From CAMCXE01 sp046347475 (GTDB lineage Bacteria; Pseudomonadota; Gammaproteobacteria; Pseudomonadales; Cellvibrionaceae), in the NCBI GenBank assembly GCA_046347475.1, contig JAXMGD010000004.1, forward strand, positions 62,001 to 126,000: a DNA stretch of 64,000 nt, read 5' to 3'. Both the position numbers and the translations under genes were made by a program. The notes under the pieces were generated by a model. That model was not told where the DNA came from. It did not search any database and saw nothing but the letters and a program-made list of their open reading frames with translations. Of this stretch, positions 53,756 through 59,401 are shown one piece after another; the first letter of the stretch is position 1, and each line of letters begins with the position of its first letter.

Positions 53756-53806
53756 GTTAGTCTCATGGCTAATGTTCCCTACAAAGACTTTTTAGCCTAA
53801 CAGGAA

Positions 53807-53836
53807 TTTTTACAATTTTTTCCAAAACTTTGTCAC
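53807..53836 (-). promoter_or_regulatory. Putative sigma70-type promoter of the giant-protein operon
   Basis: On the minus strand GTGACA (53836-53831) and TAAAAA (53812-53807) are separated by 18 nt, and the -10 lies about 50 nt before the giant gene's ATG. The match is moderate (5/6 and 4/6). The region is very A/T-rich, so other choices are possible. The ribosome site is weak (GAGA before CTAACATG). Confidence 0.35.
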
Positions 53837-53876
53837 TTATTCTTTTAATGTAAAGACACCAAATTAAAAATTACTA

Positions 53877-53899
53877 AAGCTTCAAAAAAATTGAAGCTT
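53877..53899. repeat. Perfect 9-bp inverted repeat upstream of giant operon
   Basis: AAGCTTCAA, five A, TTGAAGCTT. It lies about 40 bp upstream of the proposed promoter and could be an operator. The T run on the minus strand lies in the loop rather than after the stem, so it is not a normal terminator. Confidence 0.45.
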
Positions 53900-54169
53900 C
53901 ATACTCCGATCAAAATCATGATGAATGACAATGCCGCCCATTATAAGTCAGACATTATTTGCCACTAACAATTATAGGGCTTATGCTGACAAATTATTTT
54001 AGGAACGATGAGGCTTTTCAACACGTTTTATACCGCAAACAATTGACTTGCCTGACCACTTCTGTTAGGGGGATCGAGAAATTTTTCTCCAATTTGTGGG
54101 TGCTTGCTTCATTTTTTAAAAAAATTTCGAGACTATAATAACGATTAGACCCGCTGTATACCAGCGAGT

Positions 54170-54186
54170 ACTTGGTAGTACCAAGT
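54170..54186. promoter_or_regulatory. Operator-like perfect palindrome
   Basis: ACTTGGTA-G-TACCAAGT is an 8-bp perfect dyad about 30 bp downstream of a TATAAT box on the plus strand. Its size and position fit a dimeric repressor site; no cognate regulator is visible in the window. Confidence 0.4.
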
Positions 54187-54516
54187 AAACTTGATTTTTT
54201 GAATAAGGAGTTCGACGTACGCTGCTTCGATAGTGCCGTGAGCAGATTACCGCCCCGCACCGCTAGGGTTTGGGGCGAACTCGGGACACACCTGGCCGCG
54301 ATACGGCTGGGACAGGGACGGCAAAATCGGTGTTCGCCTAACTACCAATCTTGCACTGGAGCACGGTCAATTCCGCACAAAAATTCCATATACAGCGTAT
54401 GGGCGCTATTCGTAGGAAAGGACAATACGTTGGACGTACTGTTGATGCTTTATCCCAGCATGACTATTGGCAAATCACGCTGGGATAAAGCATCAAAAAA
54501 TTCCGGCAAAGGTTAA
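54172..54516 (+). CDS. Doubtful small ORF (114 codons, TTG start), possibly a remnant
   Basis: The frame starts at TTG inside the palindrome and resembles nothing I recognise. In another frame of the same DNA, about 57 codons after a stop read as fairly natural protein (for example RYGWDRDGKIGVRLTTNLAL) and end at a TAG. Both look more like coding remnants with frameshifts than an intact gene. AAGGAG near 54206 resembles a ribosome site but has no good start codon after it. Listed only because it is the sole open frame of this region on the plus strand. Confidence 0.12.
   Translation: MVVPSKLDFLNKEFDVRCFDSAVSRLPPRTARVWGELGTHLAAIRLGQGRQNRCSPNYQSCTGARSIPHKNSIYSVWALFVGKDNTLDVLLMLYPSMTIGKSRWDKASKNSGKG
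54442..54496. repeat. Perfect 18-bp inverted repeat with 19-nt spacer
   Basis: TTGATGCTTTATCCCAGC at 54442-54459 is exactly repeated in inverse at 54479-54496. Neither strand has a T tract after the second arm, so it is not a standard terminator. A protein-binding site, a stable RNA hairpin or a recombination-related site are possible. Confidence 0.7.
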
Positions 54517-54559
54517 TCCGCAAATCATACCCAGGGGTATTTGATGGGATCAAAAGATA

Positions 54560-54582
54560 AGCGGCTTTGTCCTAAAGCCGCT
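54560..54582. terminator. Bidirectional terminator-like hairpin
   Basis: AGCGGCTTT-GTCCT-AAAGCCGCT is a 9-bp G/C-rich stem with a 5-nt loop. It is followed by TGTTTAAAG on the plus strand and by TATCTTTT on the minus strand. Both T tracts are imperfect, so termination would be moderate. Confidence 0.4.
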
Positions 54583-54591
54583 GTTTAAAGG

Positions 54592-54631
54592 GTGCTACTC
54601 TATCATCGCTGTCAAACGATCTAGGTAGCAC
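54592..54631. repeat. Nested inverted repeat
   Basis: The outer arms GTGCTAC and GTAGCAC enclose the inner arms ATCG and CGAT. It lies in unexplained intergenic DNA with no obvious function. Confidence 0.45.
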
Positions 54632-54832
54632 ACACAATCGAGGTCTCAGGCTAACTGCGCAAATGCCACTTAAGGCCTACTAATTAGCTTTCGCTTCAAA
54701 ATGCCGAACTGCCAAGGCAGTGTCCAGGTTGCATTCGGCGGGCCTGGCTCGTCCTTACGGACACAAATACCACATACCGTGTGGTGCGGGACAATCGTTG
54801 CAAGCGGGATATTTACCCAGCTCGCGGAATCC

Positions 54833-54882
54833 AAAAAAAACCTTAAGTACTGAGCATAATAGCTCAATCCTTAAGGTTTTCT
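54833..54882 (-). terminator. Rho-independent terminator of the DUF3577 transcript
   Basis: On the minus strand AAAACCTTAAG pairs with CTTAAGGTTTT, with an inner stem TGAGC/GCTCA, and the hairpin runs into eight T. It begins about 46 nt after the stop at 54929, which is the end of the DUF3577 frame if the internal amber codon is ignored. This supports the longer frame as the ancestral gene. Confidence 0.7.
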
Positions 54883-54928
54883 AAAGTAGCAGAAGACTCA
54901 AAGCGAGTCTTCCGCACTCAGCCAGCAG

Positions 54929-55231
54929 TCAATGACTGCGTTGTTGCCCATTAAAGCCGTTTTGACGGGCGCCATTAAAGCTGGGCGCCTGACCATACGG
55001 CTTACTCTGTGTCTTTTGTTGATACCCGTTTTGAGCGTGGCCACGGCCAGGGTTTGGAGCGGCGTGTTGGTGCTGCTGAGCAGGTGCTGGCTGGTAGGTA
55101 GGTGCTTGCGCATCCTCTGGCCATTGTTGGTCACCTGTCATTTCATAGAAATACTCACCGTGCGCATTGTGGTTTTGACCGTGCCCATAGTGTTGCTGGG
55201 CAGGGCTATTCCCGTTTTGCTGCGGGCGAGG
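54929..55231 (-). pseudogene. C-terminal tail of DUF3577 gene, cut off by an amber codon
   Basis: Directly after the TAG at 55234-55232 the same frame continues for 100 codons to a TGA at 54929. The composition matches the upstream part: Gln-, Asn-, Gly- and His-rich (PRPQQNGNSPAQQHYGHGQ, then NGARQNGFNGQQRSH). The sequence before the stop is CAA CAA TAG CCT CGC, so a single C-to-T change from CAG would explain the stop. The tail could be made only by suppression or readthrough; it has no good internal start of its own. Confidence 0.7.
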
Positions 55232-55741
55232 CTATTGTTGATAGCCGGATTGCTGTGGAACACCGAATTGATCAAGATCCACCCGTTGCTTATTGATACT
55301 TAAGCTCTGGATTGAAAGCAATCGACCGGTGCAGTTCACGCCAAGTTGCCCTGCGTTTTTGTGATCAGCAGGATAGGCAAAAGGAGTGAACTCCATATTA
55401 CCAATCCGCACATTAGCGAAGCATTTTTGCTCGCTATTGATCTCATCCCAAAATTGAACTAACAGATCCGACATGCCCTGCGTGAGCGTTAAATTGAAGT
55501 ACCGATGCGTGGGAGCATCAGAACGACCTTCTAGCGCACAAAACTGAGCGACCAAAAAAGGACCATTTGGACCGTCATGTTCACGAAGCGAGTTGATATA
55601 ACCCACAGCGTTTAAATGACAGTTAAAAAAGTTACTGTTTTGGTTATTTCTTGAATTGCCCTTATGACCACCGTTTCGATTGTTTTGCTGCTTGCCGAAA
55701 CCGTTGTTGCCTTTACGAGCGTTTGAATTGTTGTATGACAT
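55232..55741 (-). CDS. DUF3577 (STY4534-type) ICE protein, truncated by amber stop
   Basis: The start is ATG at 55741 with GGAGATCACACC before it; an upstream extension to 55912 is only leader sequence read in frame. The 169-residue product begins with an Asn/Gly/Lys-rich segment (residues 1-35). It then has the folded domain (FFNCHLNAVGYINSLRE, YFNLTLTQGMSDLLVQFWDE, VNCTGRLLSIQSLSINKQ) typical of the DUF3577 family found in SPI-7/PFGI-1-type ICEs, often annotated as an ICE replication protein. The ssb-like layout of the domain suggests nucleic-acid binding, but its function is not established. The Q/N-rich C-terminus is cut by an in-frame TAG; the domain itself appears complete, so the product may still work. 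It has its own promoter and a structured leader. Confidence 0.75.
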   Translation of the reverse strand: MSYNNSNARKGNNGFGKQQNNRNGGHKGNSRNNQNSNFFNCHLNAVGYINSLREHDGPNGPFLVAQFCALEGRSDAPTHRYFNLTLTQGMSDLLVQFWDEINSEQKCFANVRIGNMEFTPFAYPADHKNAGQLGVNCTGRLLSIQSLSINKQRVDLDQFGVPQQSGYQQ

Positions 55742-55922
55742 GGTGTGATCTCCAAATATAAAAAAATTGGGATACACCACGCCCCACTGGGCAAGATGTA
55801 ATCCCAGTGGGTTAAAAATAATGCGCCCGCATCCGTGAAGACTTGGGCTACCACGCACAAACGAGTGTCTGTGTGCATTAGGGGTGGCAGGACAATTCGG
55901 TGAAGCAGTCACCGGGCTGTTG
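55742..55922 (-). ncRNA. Structured leader RNA, copy C (upstream of DUF3577 gene)
   Basis: In transcript order: hairpin H1 CGGTGA/TCACCG (55914-55898); a diverged middle; hairpin H3 with a 9-bp stem CCCACTGGG/CCCAGTGGG (55811-55783); and H4, where the Shine-Dalgarno GGAGATCACACC pairs imperfectly with an upstream GGTGTATCCC (55778-55742; one bulge and mismatches). It shares layout with copies A and B but has diverged the most from them. It starts just after the promoter at 55935-55962. Confidence 0.65.
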
Positions 55923-55934
55923 ATTCAATTTCAG

Positions 55935-55962
55935 TGTATACCAGTTTTTAAAAATGATTCAA
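55935..55962 (-). promoter_or_regulatory. Promoter of DUF3577 leader
   Basis: On the minus strand TTGAAT (55962-55957), a 16-nt spacer, and TATACA preceded by GG (55940-55935). The inferred start of transcription lies just before hairpin H1 of the leader, the same geometry as at 57871-57898. Confidence 0.5.
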
Positions 55963-55980
55963 GCATAATGCGTCATGGAT

Positions 55981-56005
55981 AAAAAAAGGCCGCTAAGCGA
56001 CCTTG
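55981..56005 (-). terminator. Rho-independent terminator after ardB
   Basis: On the minus strand AAGGTCGC-TTA-GCGGCCTT is followed by a run of T (55987-55981). It lies 11 nt after the ardB stop. Confidence 0.8.
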
Positions 56006-56015
56006 TATTAAAGCA

Positions 56016-56444
56016 CTAATCTATTGCAGCGAATATTTTAGGCCCCTCAGGGTGACCATCGGCGTACGCTTTTAGGTAATCAGCTTGGTCGATAAATAGC
56101 TCATTACCAGTTTTTTCCGCTAGGAAGTTGTATGCAAATATACACACCATCAGACCTGCTGCACGGGCTGACATTTCGCCCCGATAATTATTGCCGAACG
56201 GCACCATGACCTCGTACAGCAGCGCTTTACGCGGAGCCACCAAGAAACCGCCATTGCTCACTCTAAAAAAGTCCCAAAATTCACCCCTATAACCCACCAC
56301 TAAATTCTCGGCAAACGCATATATCGTGTTTTCCGTCTGAATAAAGTGGTCACCAAAATAGCCTGGGAAACAACCGCAACGCTCGCGGACAGGCACCTCA
56401 GTAACAAAAATGGCTTTTGGGTTTAACGATTTAGCTAGATTCAT
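56016..56444 (-). CDS. ardB: ArdB/KlcA-family antirestriction protein
   Basis: The 142-residue product matches the ArdB/KlcA family in length and motifs: an N-terminal VPVRERCGCFPGYFGDHF, the central signature GEFWDFFRVSNGGFLVAP, then GEMSARAAGLMVCIFAYNFLA. The family protects incoming mobile DNA from type I restriction without mimicking DNA directly. It is common in the accessory segment of plasmids and ICEs, which fits its place here. The ATG at 56444 follows GAGGAATCTTT, and the Shine-Dalgarno sequence is paired in a hairpin (see leader). It is flanked by its own terminator downstream and by the terminator of the preceding gene upstream. Confidence 0.87.
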   Translation of the reverse strand: MNLAKSLNPKAIFVTEVPVRERCGCFPGYFGDHFIQTENTIYAFAENLVVGYRGEFWDFFRVSNGGFLVAPRKALLYEVMVPFGNNYRGEMSARAAGLMVCIFAYNFLAEKTGNELFIDQADYLKAYADGHPEGPKIFAAID

Positions 56445-56507
56445 AAAGATTCCTCATAAAAAAATCGAGGAACCCAACCCTGGCGGGGAAAGAATTCCCC
56501 GATGGGT
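56445..56507 (-). ncRNA. Structured leader RNA, short copy D (upstream of ardB)
   Basis: It has the last two hairpins of the leader family. H3: outer arms ACCC/GGGT (56507-56504 with 56480-56477) around CGGGGAA/TTCCCCG. H4: GGTTCCTC pairs with GAGGAATC (56474-56467 with 56455-56448; 8 bp with one G-U pair in RNA), burying the Shine-Dalgarno GAGGAA of ardB. H1 is absent; the preceding terminator occupies that place. Confidence 0.6.
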
Positions 56508-56511
56508 AGAT

Positions 56512-56530
56512 AAAAAAGGGCCGAAGCCCT
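56512..56530 (-). terminator. Rho-independent terminator after the 127-codon gene
   Basis: On the minus strand AGGGC-TTCG-GCCCT is followed by six T. It is a classic UUCG tetraloop terminator, beginning 5 nt after the stop of the gene ending at 56536. Confidence 0.88.
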
Positions 56531-56535
56531 GGTCG

Positions 56536-56919
56536 TTATAACTCTGCCAATTTCTCAGCGTTAATTCTGGCTACGGGCAACACCCCATAAGGTGAATTAA
56601 GCCGAGCATTGGTTAAGGTCACAATATGTGCAGCCGTTAATACTGGCAGTAAGCCGCGACACTCTGAGTAGTTCTTAATAGCAACTTCCTCAGGATCGAG
56701 ACGGTGATACTCCTCCATATTGACGGATGCGACACACACTATGGCTCCAATTTTTACCAACAAATTACGATTATTTTCAGTGTCTGCAGCAATGATGTTG
56801 AGCTGAGTCGCTCCATTGCTGTTATACCGATCAACGCACGCGACACAATCAATATCCATAAAACTGAACATAACCCCGTTTTTTCTTGGCGTAGTCAAAA
56901 TCGCTGTGGCGGTGGCCAT
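56536..56919 (-). CDS. Unrecognised small ICE protein (127 aa)
   Basis: ATG at 56919, 2 nt after the stop of the preceding gene, with AGGGGGTTAG as ribosome site; the two genes are clearly one operon. I do not recognise the product. It is a soluble protein without signal peptide, has four Cys (two in a CVACV-like stretch near residues 25-30 and others in VCVAS and SECRG), and reads like a mixed alpha/beta fold (LNIIAADTENNRNLLVKIGA). A terminator follows at once. Its neighbours (antirestriction, DUF3577) suggest an accessory role in mobile-element establishment, but this is guilt by association. Confidence 0.75.
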   Translation of the reverse strand: MATATAILTTPRKNGVMFSFMDIDCVACVDRYNSNGATQLNIIAADTENNRNLLVKIGAIVCVASVNMEEYHRLDPEEVAIKNYSECRGLLPVLTAAHIVTLTNARLNSPYGVLPVARINAEKLAEL

Positions 56920-56921
56920 AA

Positions 56922-57236
56922 CTAACCCCCTAACACGGCATTAATTGACGAATTGGTGCTCGTCAATGATTCTGCCAGCGGTCGGTATTGCTCCAGCGAT
57001 AACTGCAGCCCGAAAAGTCCCTGATGGATAGCAACGGCCTGTTCAATGGCTTGCGCCACGTCAAGCAATGCTTCCGCCATTTTTTTGGACTGTTCCTGAC
57101 TGAGAATCAACACCTGGTTATCGTTATTTATCGTGATCTTGGGCGCCAGGTTATGGCGTTTGGATACGAAAATAGTCGGAGATTGGTGTTGAGTGGGTTT
57201 TGAAAACGTAGTGCGGTTTTTTAGCAGAGCTAACAT
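56922..57236 (-). CDS. Unrecognised small ICE protein (104 aa)
   Basis: The start is ATG at 57236 with GGAGAAAC 5 nt before it. A longer frame to 57368 is leader DNA, because the same translated N-terminus (MPQGKCGRPDF) appears before the next gene. The product is not recognised: a basic N-terminal third (LLKNRTTFSKPTQHQSPTIF), then a hydrophilic helical region (SQEQSKKMAEALLDVAQAIE) that could form a short coiled coil. It is cotranscribed with the 127-codon gene downstream and preceded by leader copy B. Confidence 0.75.
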   Translation of the reverse strand: MLALLKNRTTFSKPTQHQSPTIFVSKRHNLAPKITINNDNQVLILSQEQSKKMAEALLDVAQAIEQAVAIHQGLFGLQLSLEQYRPLAESLTSTNSSINAVLGG

Positions 57237-57417
57237 AGATAGTTTCTCCAATGAATAAAAAATAAAACTGGAGAAACAGTGTCCCCGAGGGGCAATGTTT
57301 GCCCCAGCGGGAGGTTTAAAAATAGCACCACCAAAAAAATCTGGCCTTCCACATTTGCCTTGGGGCAAAGTGCGCTGAGCTGGAAGTATGGGTCGGTGAA
57401 GACAGTCACCGGCTGTT
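57237..57417 (-). ncRNA. Structured leader RNA, copy B
   Basis: H1 CGGTGA/TCACCG (57411-57394); H2 TTTGCC-CCAA-GGCAAA (57369-57354); a run of seven T after GGCCAGA; H3 CCCG/CGGG around GGGGCAA/TTGCCCC (57311-57284); H4 GTTTCTCCA/TGGAGAAAC (57277-57269 with 57250-57242), a perfect 9-bp stem with an 18-nt loop that contains the Shine-Dalgarno of the gene at 57236. Copy A is nearly identical in H1-H3 and differs in H4 in a way that keeps pairing. No clear promoter was found here, so it may be read from the upstream gene. Confidence 0.75.
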
Positions 57418-57439
57418 TTACTACGGTCTAAAAAAGGCT

Positions 57440-57679
57440 CTAGTCATGCTTACGCTGTGTCCAGCTGCATGATTTAAGCGCTCGTTCTGCTTCATCAAAT
57501 AAGCGCCAGTATTCGAGTGATTCGCGAGACACTGGCCCTTCTTTATCCTCAGTACCGATGTAATATCCGGCATTTGATTTTAATACCTGAACAGGTAGCG
57601 ATAGGCCACAGCACTTAAACGCTAGCATACCTATAGGGGCATCATCCGAAGAATGATTGGAGCTTTTGATGGGTAACAT
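57440..57679 (-). CDS. Unrecognised small ICE protein (79 aa)
   Basis: ATG at 57679 with CCAGGAGAACCCT before it; the longer frame to 57811 only reads the leader. The product has a short Ser/Asp/His-rich start, a core CCGLSLPVQVLKSNAGYYIG and a charged helix (SLEYWRLFDEAERALKS). It was not recognised; the size and composition resemble many small ICE cargo proteins. It is preceded by leader copy A with its own promoter and followed by leader copy B. Confidence 0.75.
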   Translation of the reverse strand: MLPIKSSNHSSDDAPIGMLAFKCCGLSLPVQVLKSNAGYYIGTEDKEGPVSRESLEYWRLFDEAERALKSCSWTQRKHD

Positions 57680-57862
57680 AGGGTTCTCCTGGGTAATTTT
57701 AAAATATAAAAACTGGAGAACCACTACCCCAAGGGGCAATGTTTGCCCCAGCGGGAGGTATAAAAATAGCGCCACCAAAAAATCTGGCCTTCCACATTTG
57801 CCCTGGGGCAAAACACGCTGAGAGGGAAGTATGAATCGGTGAAGACAGTCACCGGCTGTTGT
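57680..57862 (-). ncRNA. Structured leader RNA, copy A
   Basis: H1 CGGTGA/TCACCG (57854-57837); H2 TTTGCC-CCAG-GGCAAA (57812-57797); a run of six T after GGCCAGA; H3 GGGGCAA/TTGCCCC with outer CCC/GGG (57755-57728); H4 GGTTCTCC/GGAGAACC (57722-57715 with 57689-57682), a perfect 8-bp stem around an A/T-rich 25-nt loop that holds the ribosome site. Relative to copy B, the H4 arms change GTTTCTCC/GGAGAAAC to GGTTCTCC/GGAGAACC, a compensatory pair change. Confidence 0.75.
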
Positions 57863-57870
57863 ACATAATT

Positions 57871-57898
57871 AGAATAGCTAAAATTAGCCTGATTTAAA
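57871..57898 (-). promoter_or_regulatory. Promoter of leader copy A
   Basis: On the minus strand TTTAAA (57898-57893), a 16-nt spacer, TATTCT (57876-57871). The matches are 4/6 each. The distance to H1 is like that at the DUF3577 leader, which strengthens the call. Confidence 0.4.
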
Positions 57899-57931
57899 AT
57901 GGTACTCCGCTGTTAATTCTGGACATTCAGG

Positions 57932-58033
57932 CTAGTCAATAGCTTTTAGCAGTTCCATAGCATTGGGCAGCTGCTCTAAAAAGACGCGGATCATGCGCGC
58001 ATTATAAATAAGGTGATCGGATCGAGTAATCAA
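57932..58033 (-). CDS. Possible very small ORF (33 codons, TTG start) downstream of csrA's original end
   Basis: The frame reads as plausible protein (SDHLIYNARMIRVFLEQLPN, then AMELLKAID) and ends in TAG. Before the IS insertion it would have followed csrA closely. There is no strong ribosome site or ATG at the start of the frame, and an internal ATG gives only 20 codons. It may be the 3' end of a decayed gene. Confidence 0.22.
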   Translation of the reverse strand: MITRSDHLIYNARMIRVFLEQLPNAMELLKAID

Positions 58034-58079
58034 TTCGTGACTTCACGTAACGCGCCTTCGCTTACGGTACTGACTTGGC

Positions 58080-59401
58080 GAGAGTGTAAACCAGATTGTG
58101 TAACCGCCCATTGTTGAATAGGGTTTGGCGACCCGCCAAATAAGAGGCAACACAATGGACACCAACACACTGAAAACCCTCGCGCAAGAGCTGGCCAAAG
58201 GGATAAAAACCCCATCTGACCTCAATGCCTTCAGCGCACAACTGACCAAAATGGTGGTAGAAGCCGCGCTGAATGCTGAATTGACTGAACACCTAGGCTA
58301 CCCCGCCCACGCCAAAGAAGGGCGCAACGGGGGCAATAGTCGCAATGGCAGCACCCCGAAGAAGCTCAAGGGCGACCACGGCGAAATAATCATCAATACG
58401 CCCCGTGACCGCGACGGCAGCTTTGAACCGCTGTTAATTAAAAAAGGTCAAACGCGTTTTACGTCCATGGATGAACAAATTCTCAGTCTCTATGCTCGGG
58501 GTATGAGCACACGCGATATTGTGGCTGCATTTCAGGAAATGTACGGCGCTGAGGTTTCGGCGGGGCTGATATCCAAAGTGACCAACGCAGTATTGGAGCA
58601 GGTTGTTCAATGGCAAAATCGACCGCTGGAGGCGGTTTACCCCATCCTGTATTTAGATTGCATCCACATCAAAATTCGCCACGACAAGCGCGTGATCAAC
58701 AAAGCGATGTATTTAGCCTTGGGCGTTAATCTACAGGGTCAAAAAGAATTATTAGGCCTGTGGGTGTCTGAAAATGAAGGCGCCAAATTTTGGCTTCAGG
58801 TGCTTACAGAGCTTAAAAATCGCGGGGTTGAACAGATTTTAATTGCCTGTGTCGACGGCCTGACGGGGTTCCCGGCGGCAATCAATGCTGCTTATCCCGA
58901 TGCACGCATTCAGCTGTGTATTATTCATATGACACGCAATTCTTTAAAATATGTATCCTGGAAAGACTATCGGGCGGTGACGGGCGATTTAAAGAAAATA
59001 TATCAATCAACCACTGAGGCGGAGGCGTTAATGGAGCTGGATAATTTTGCTAGAACCTGGGATGAAAAGTATCCGCACATAAGCCAATCCTGGCGAAATC
59101 ACTGGCCCAACTTGATTACGCTCTTTAATTTTCCTGCCGATATTCGCAAGGTGATCTATACCACGAATGCGATCGAATCGTTAAATAGCGTTATTCGCAA
59201 GGCGGTAAAAACACGCAAACTCTTTCCGAGTGACGAATCGGCTACCAAGGTGATATTTCTTGCTATCCAGGCAGCTTCTAAGAAATGGACCATGCCGATA
59301 CGTAACTGGAAAGAGGCTATGAATCACTTTATCATCGAATTTGAGCCGCAGTTAAGGGCTCATATTTAGGCGGGTGGTTACACAGAATGGTTTACAGTCT
59401 C
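58080..59401 (+). mobile_element. IS256-family insertion sequence, intact (1,322 bp)
   Basis: The element has imperfect terminal inverted repeats of about 31 bp. The left end begins GAGAGTGTAAACCAG and the right end, read inwards, begins GAGACTGTAAACCAT; both continue with TGTGTAACC and CCC. It is flanked by an 8-bp direct repeat GACTTGGC (58072-58079 and 59402-59409), the duplication size typical of this family. It carries one complete transposase gene. The target was the last codons of a csrA gene on the minus strand. Confidence 0.93.
58155..59369 (+). CDS. IS256-family transposase
   Basis: The start is ATG at 58155 with AGAGGCAAC before it; an earlier in-frame start (58125) has no ribosome site. 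The 404-residue product is full length for the family and appears intact. DDE catalytic residues are visible in the usual contexts: Asp in YLDCIHIK, Asp in ACVDGLTGF and Glu in TTNAIESLN, with the family C/H motif in IQLCIIHM. It catalyses excision and integration of the IS. Confidence 0.95.
   Translation: MDTNTLKTLAQELAKGIKTPSDLNAFSAQLTKMVVEAALNAELTEHLGYPAHAKEGRNGGNSRNGSTPKKLKGDHGEIIINTPRDRDGSFEPLLIKKGQTRFTSMDEQILSLYARGMSTRDIVAAFQEMYGAEVSAGLISKVTNAVLEQVVQWQNRPLEAVYPILYLDCIHIKIRHDKRVINKAMYLALGVNLQGQKELLGLWVSENEGAKFWLQVLTELKNRGVEQILIACVDGLTGFPAAINAAYPDARIQLCIIHMTRNSLKYVSWKDYRAVTGDLKKIYQSTTEAEALMELDNFARTWDEKYPHISQSWRNHWPNLITLFNFPADIRKVIYTTNAIESLNSVIRKAVKTRKLFPSDESATKVIFLAIQAASKKWTMPIRNWKEAMNHFIIEFEPQLRAHI

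Larger units (their letters stand above)
53900..54832. other. Gene-poor intergenic region with several palindromes
   Basis: No convincing gene was found on either strand. It holds a TATAAT box at 54134-54139 (plus strand, poor -35), the palindrome at 54170-54186, a doubtful ORF (54172-54516), an 18-bp inverted repeat, and the hairpins at 54560-54582 and 54592-54631. The stretch from about 54190 to 54830 is visibly richer in G and C than the A/T-rich flank at 53756-54130. This suggests a different origin, such as an element boundary or the remains of a lost gene. No tRNA, tmRNA or integrase was seen. Confidence 0.5.

Noticed and set aside
54330..54346. GCCTAAC resembling an integron attC core
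   Set aside because: No matching GTTAGGC at attC distance, no integron integrase and no cassette-like array.
54670..54867. 65-codon minus-strand ORF in the intergenic region
   Set aside because: No recognisable product, no ribosome site, and its beginning overlaps the terminator hairpin at 54833-54882.
53900..54930. tRNA or tmRNA gene as ICE attachment site
   Set aside because: No cloverleaf, T-loop GGTTCRA or CCA end, and no tmRNA features were found by eye on either strand.
55232..55912. Extended start of the DUF3577 gene at 55912
   Set aside because: The extra 57 codons lie in the structured leader; the ATG at 55741 has its own ribosome site and the family-like N-terminus begins there.
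56922..57368. Longer N-terminus starting MPQGKCGRPDF for the 104-residue protein (and the same for the gene ending at 57440)
   Set aside because: The same peptide appears before two different genes because a duplicated leader RNA is read in frame. Both genes have a Shine-Dalgarno directly before the inner ATG (57236 and 57679).
57237..57862. Direct repeats that could suggest a CRISPR array
   Set aside because: There are only two close copies of about 180 bp, each directly before a gene, with no short regular repeats or spacers and no cas gene.
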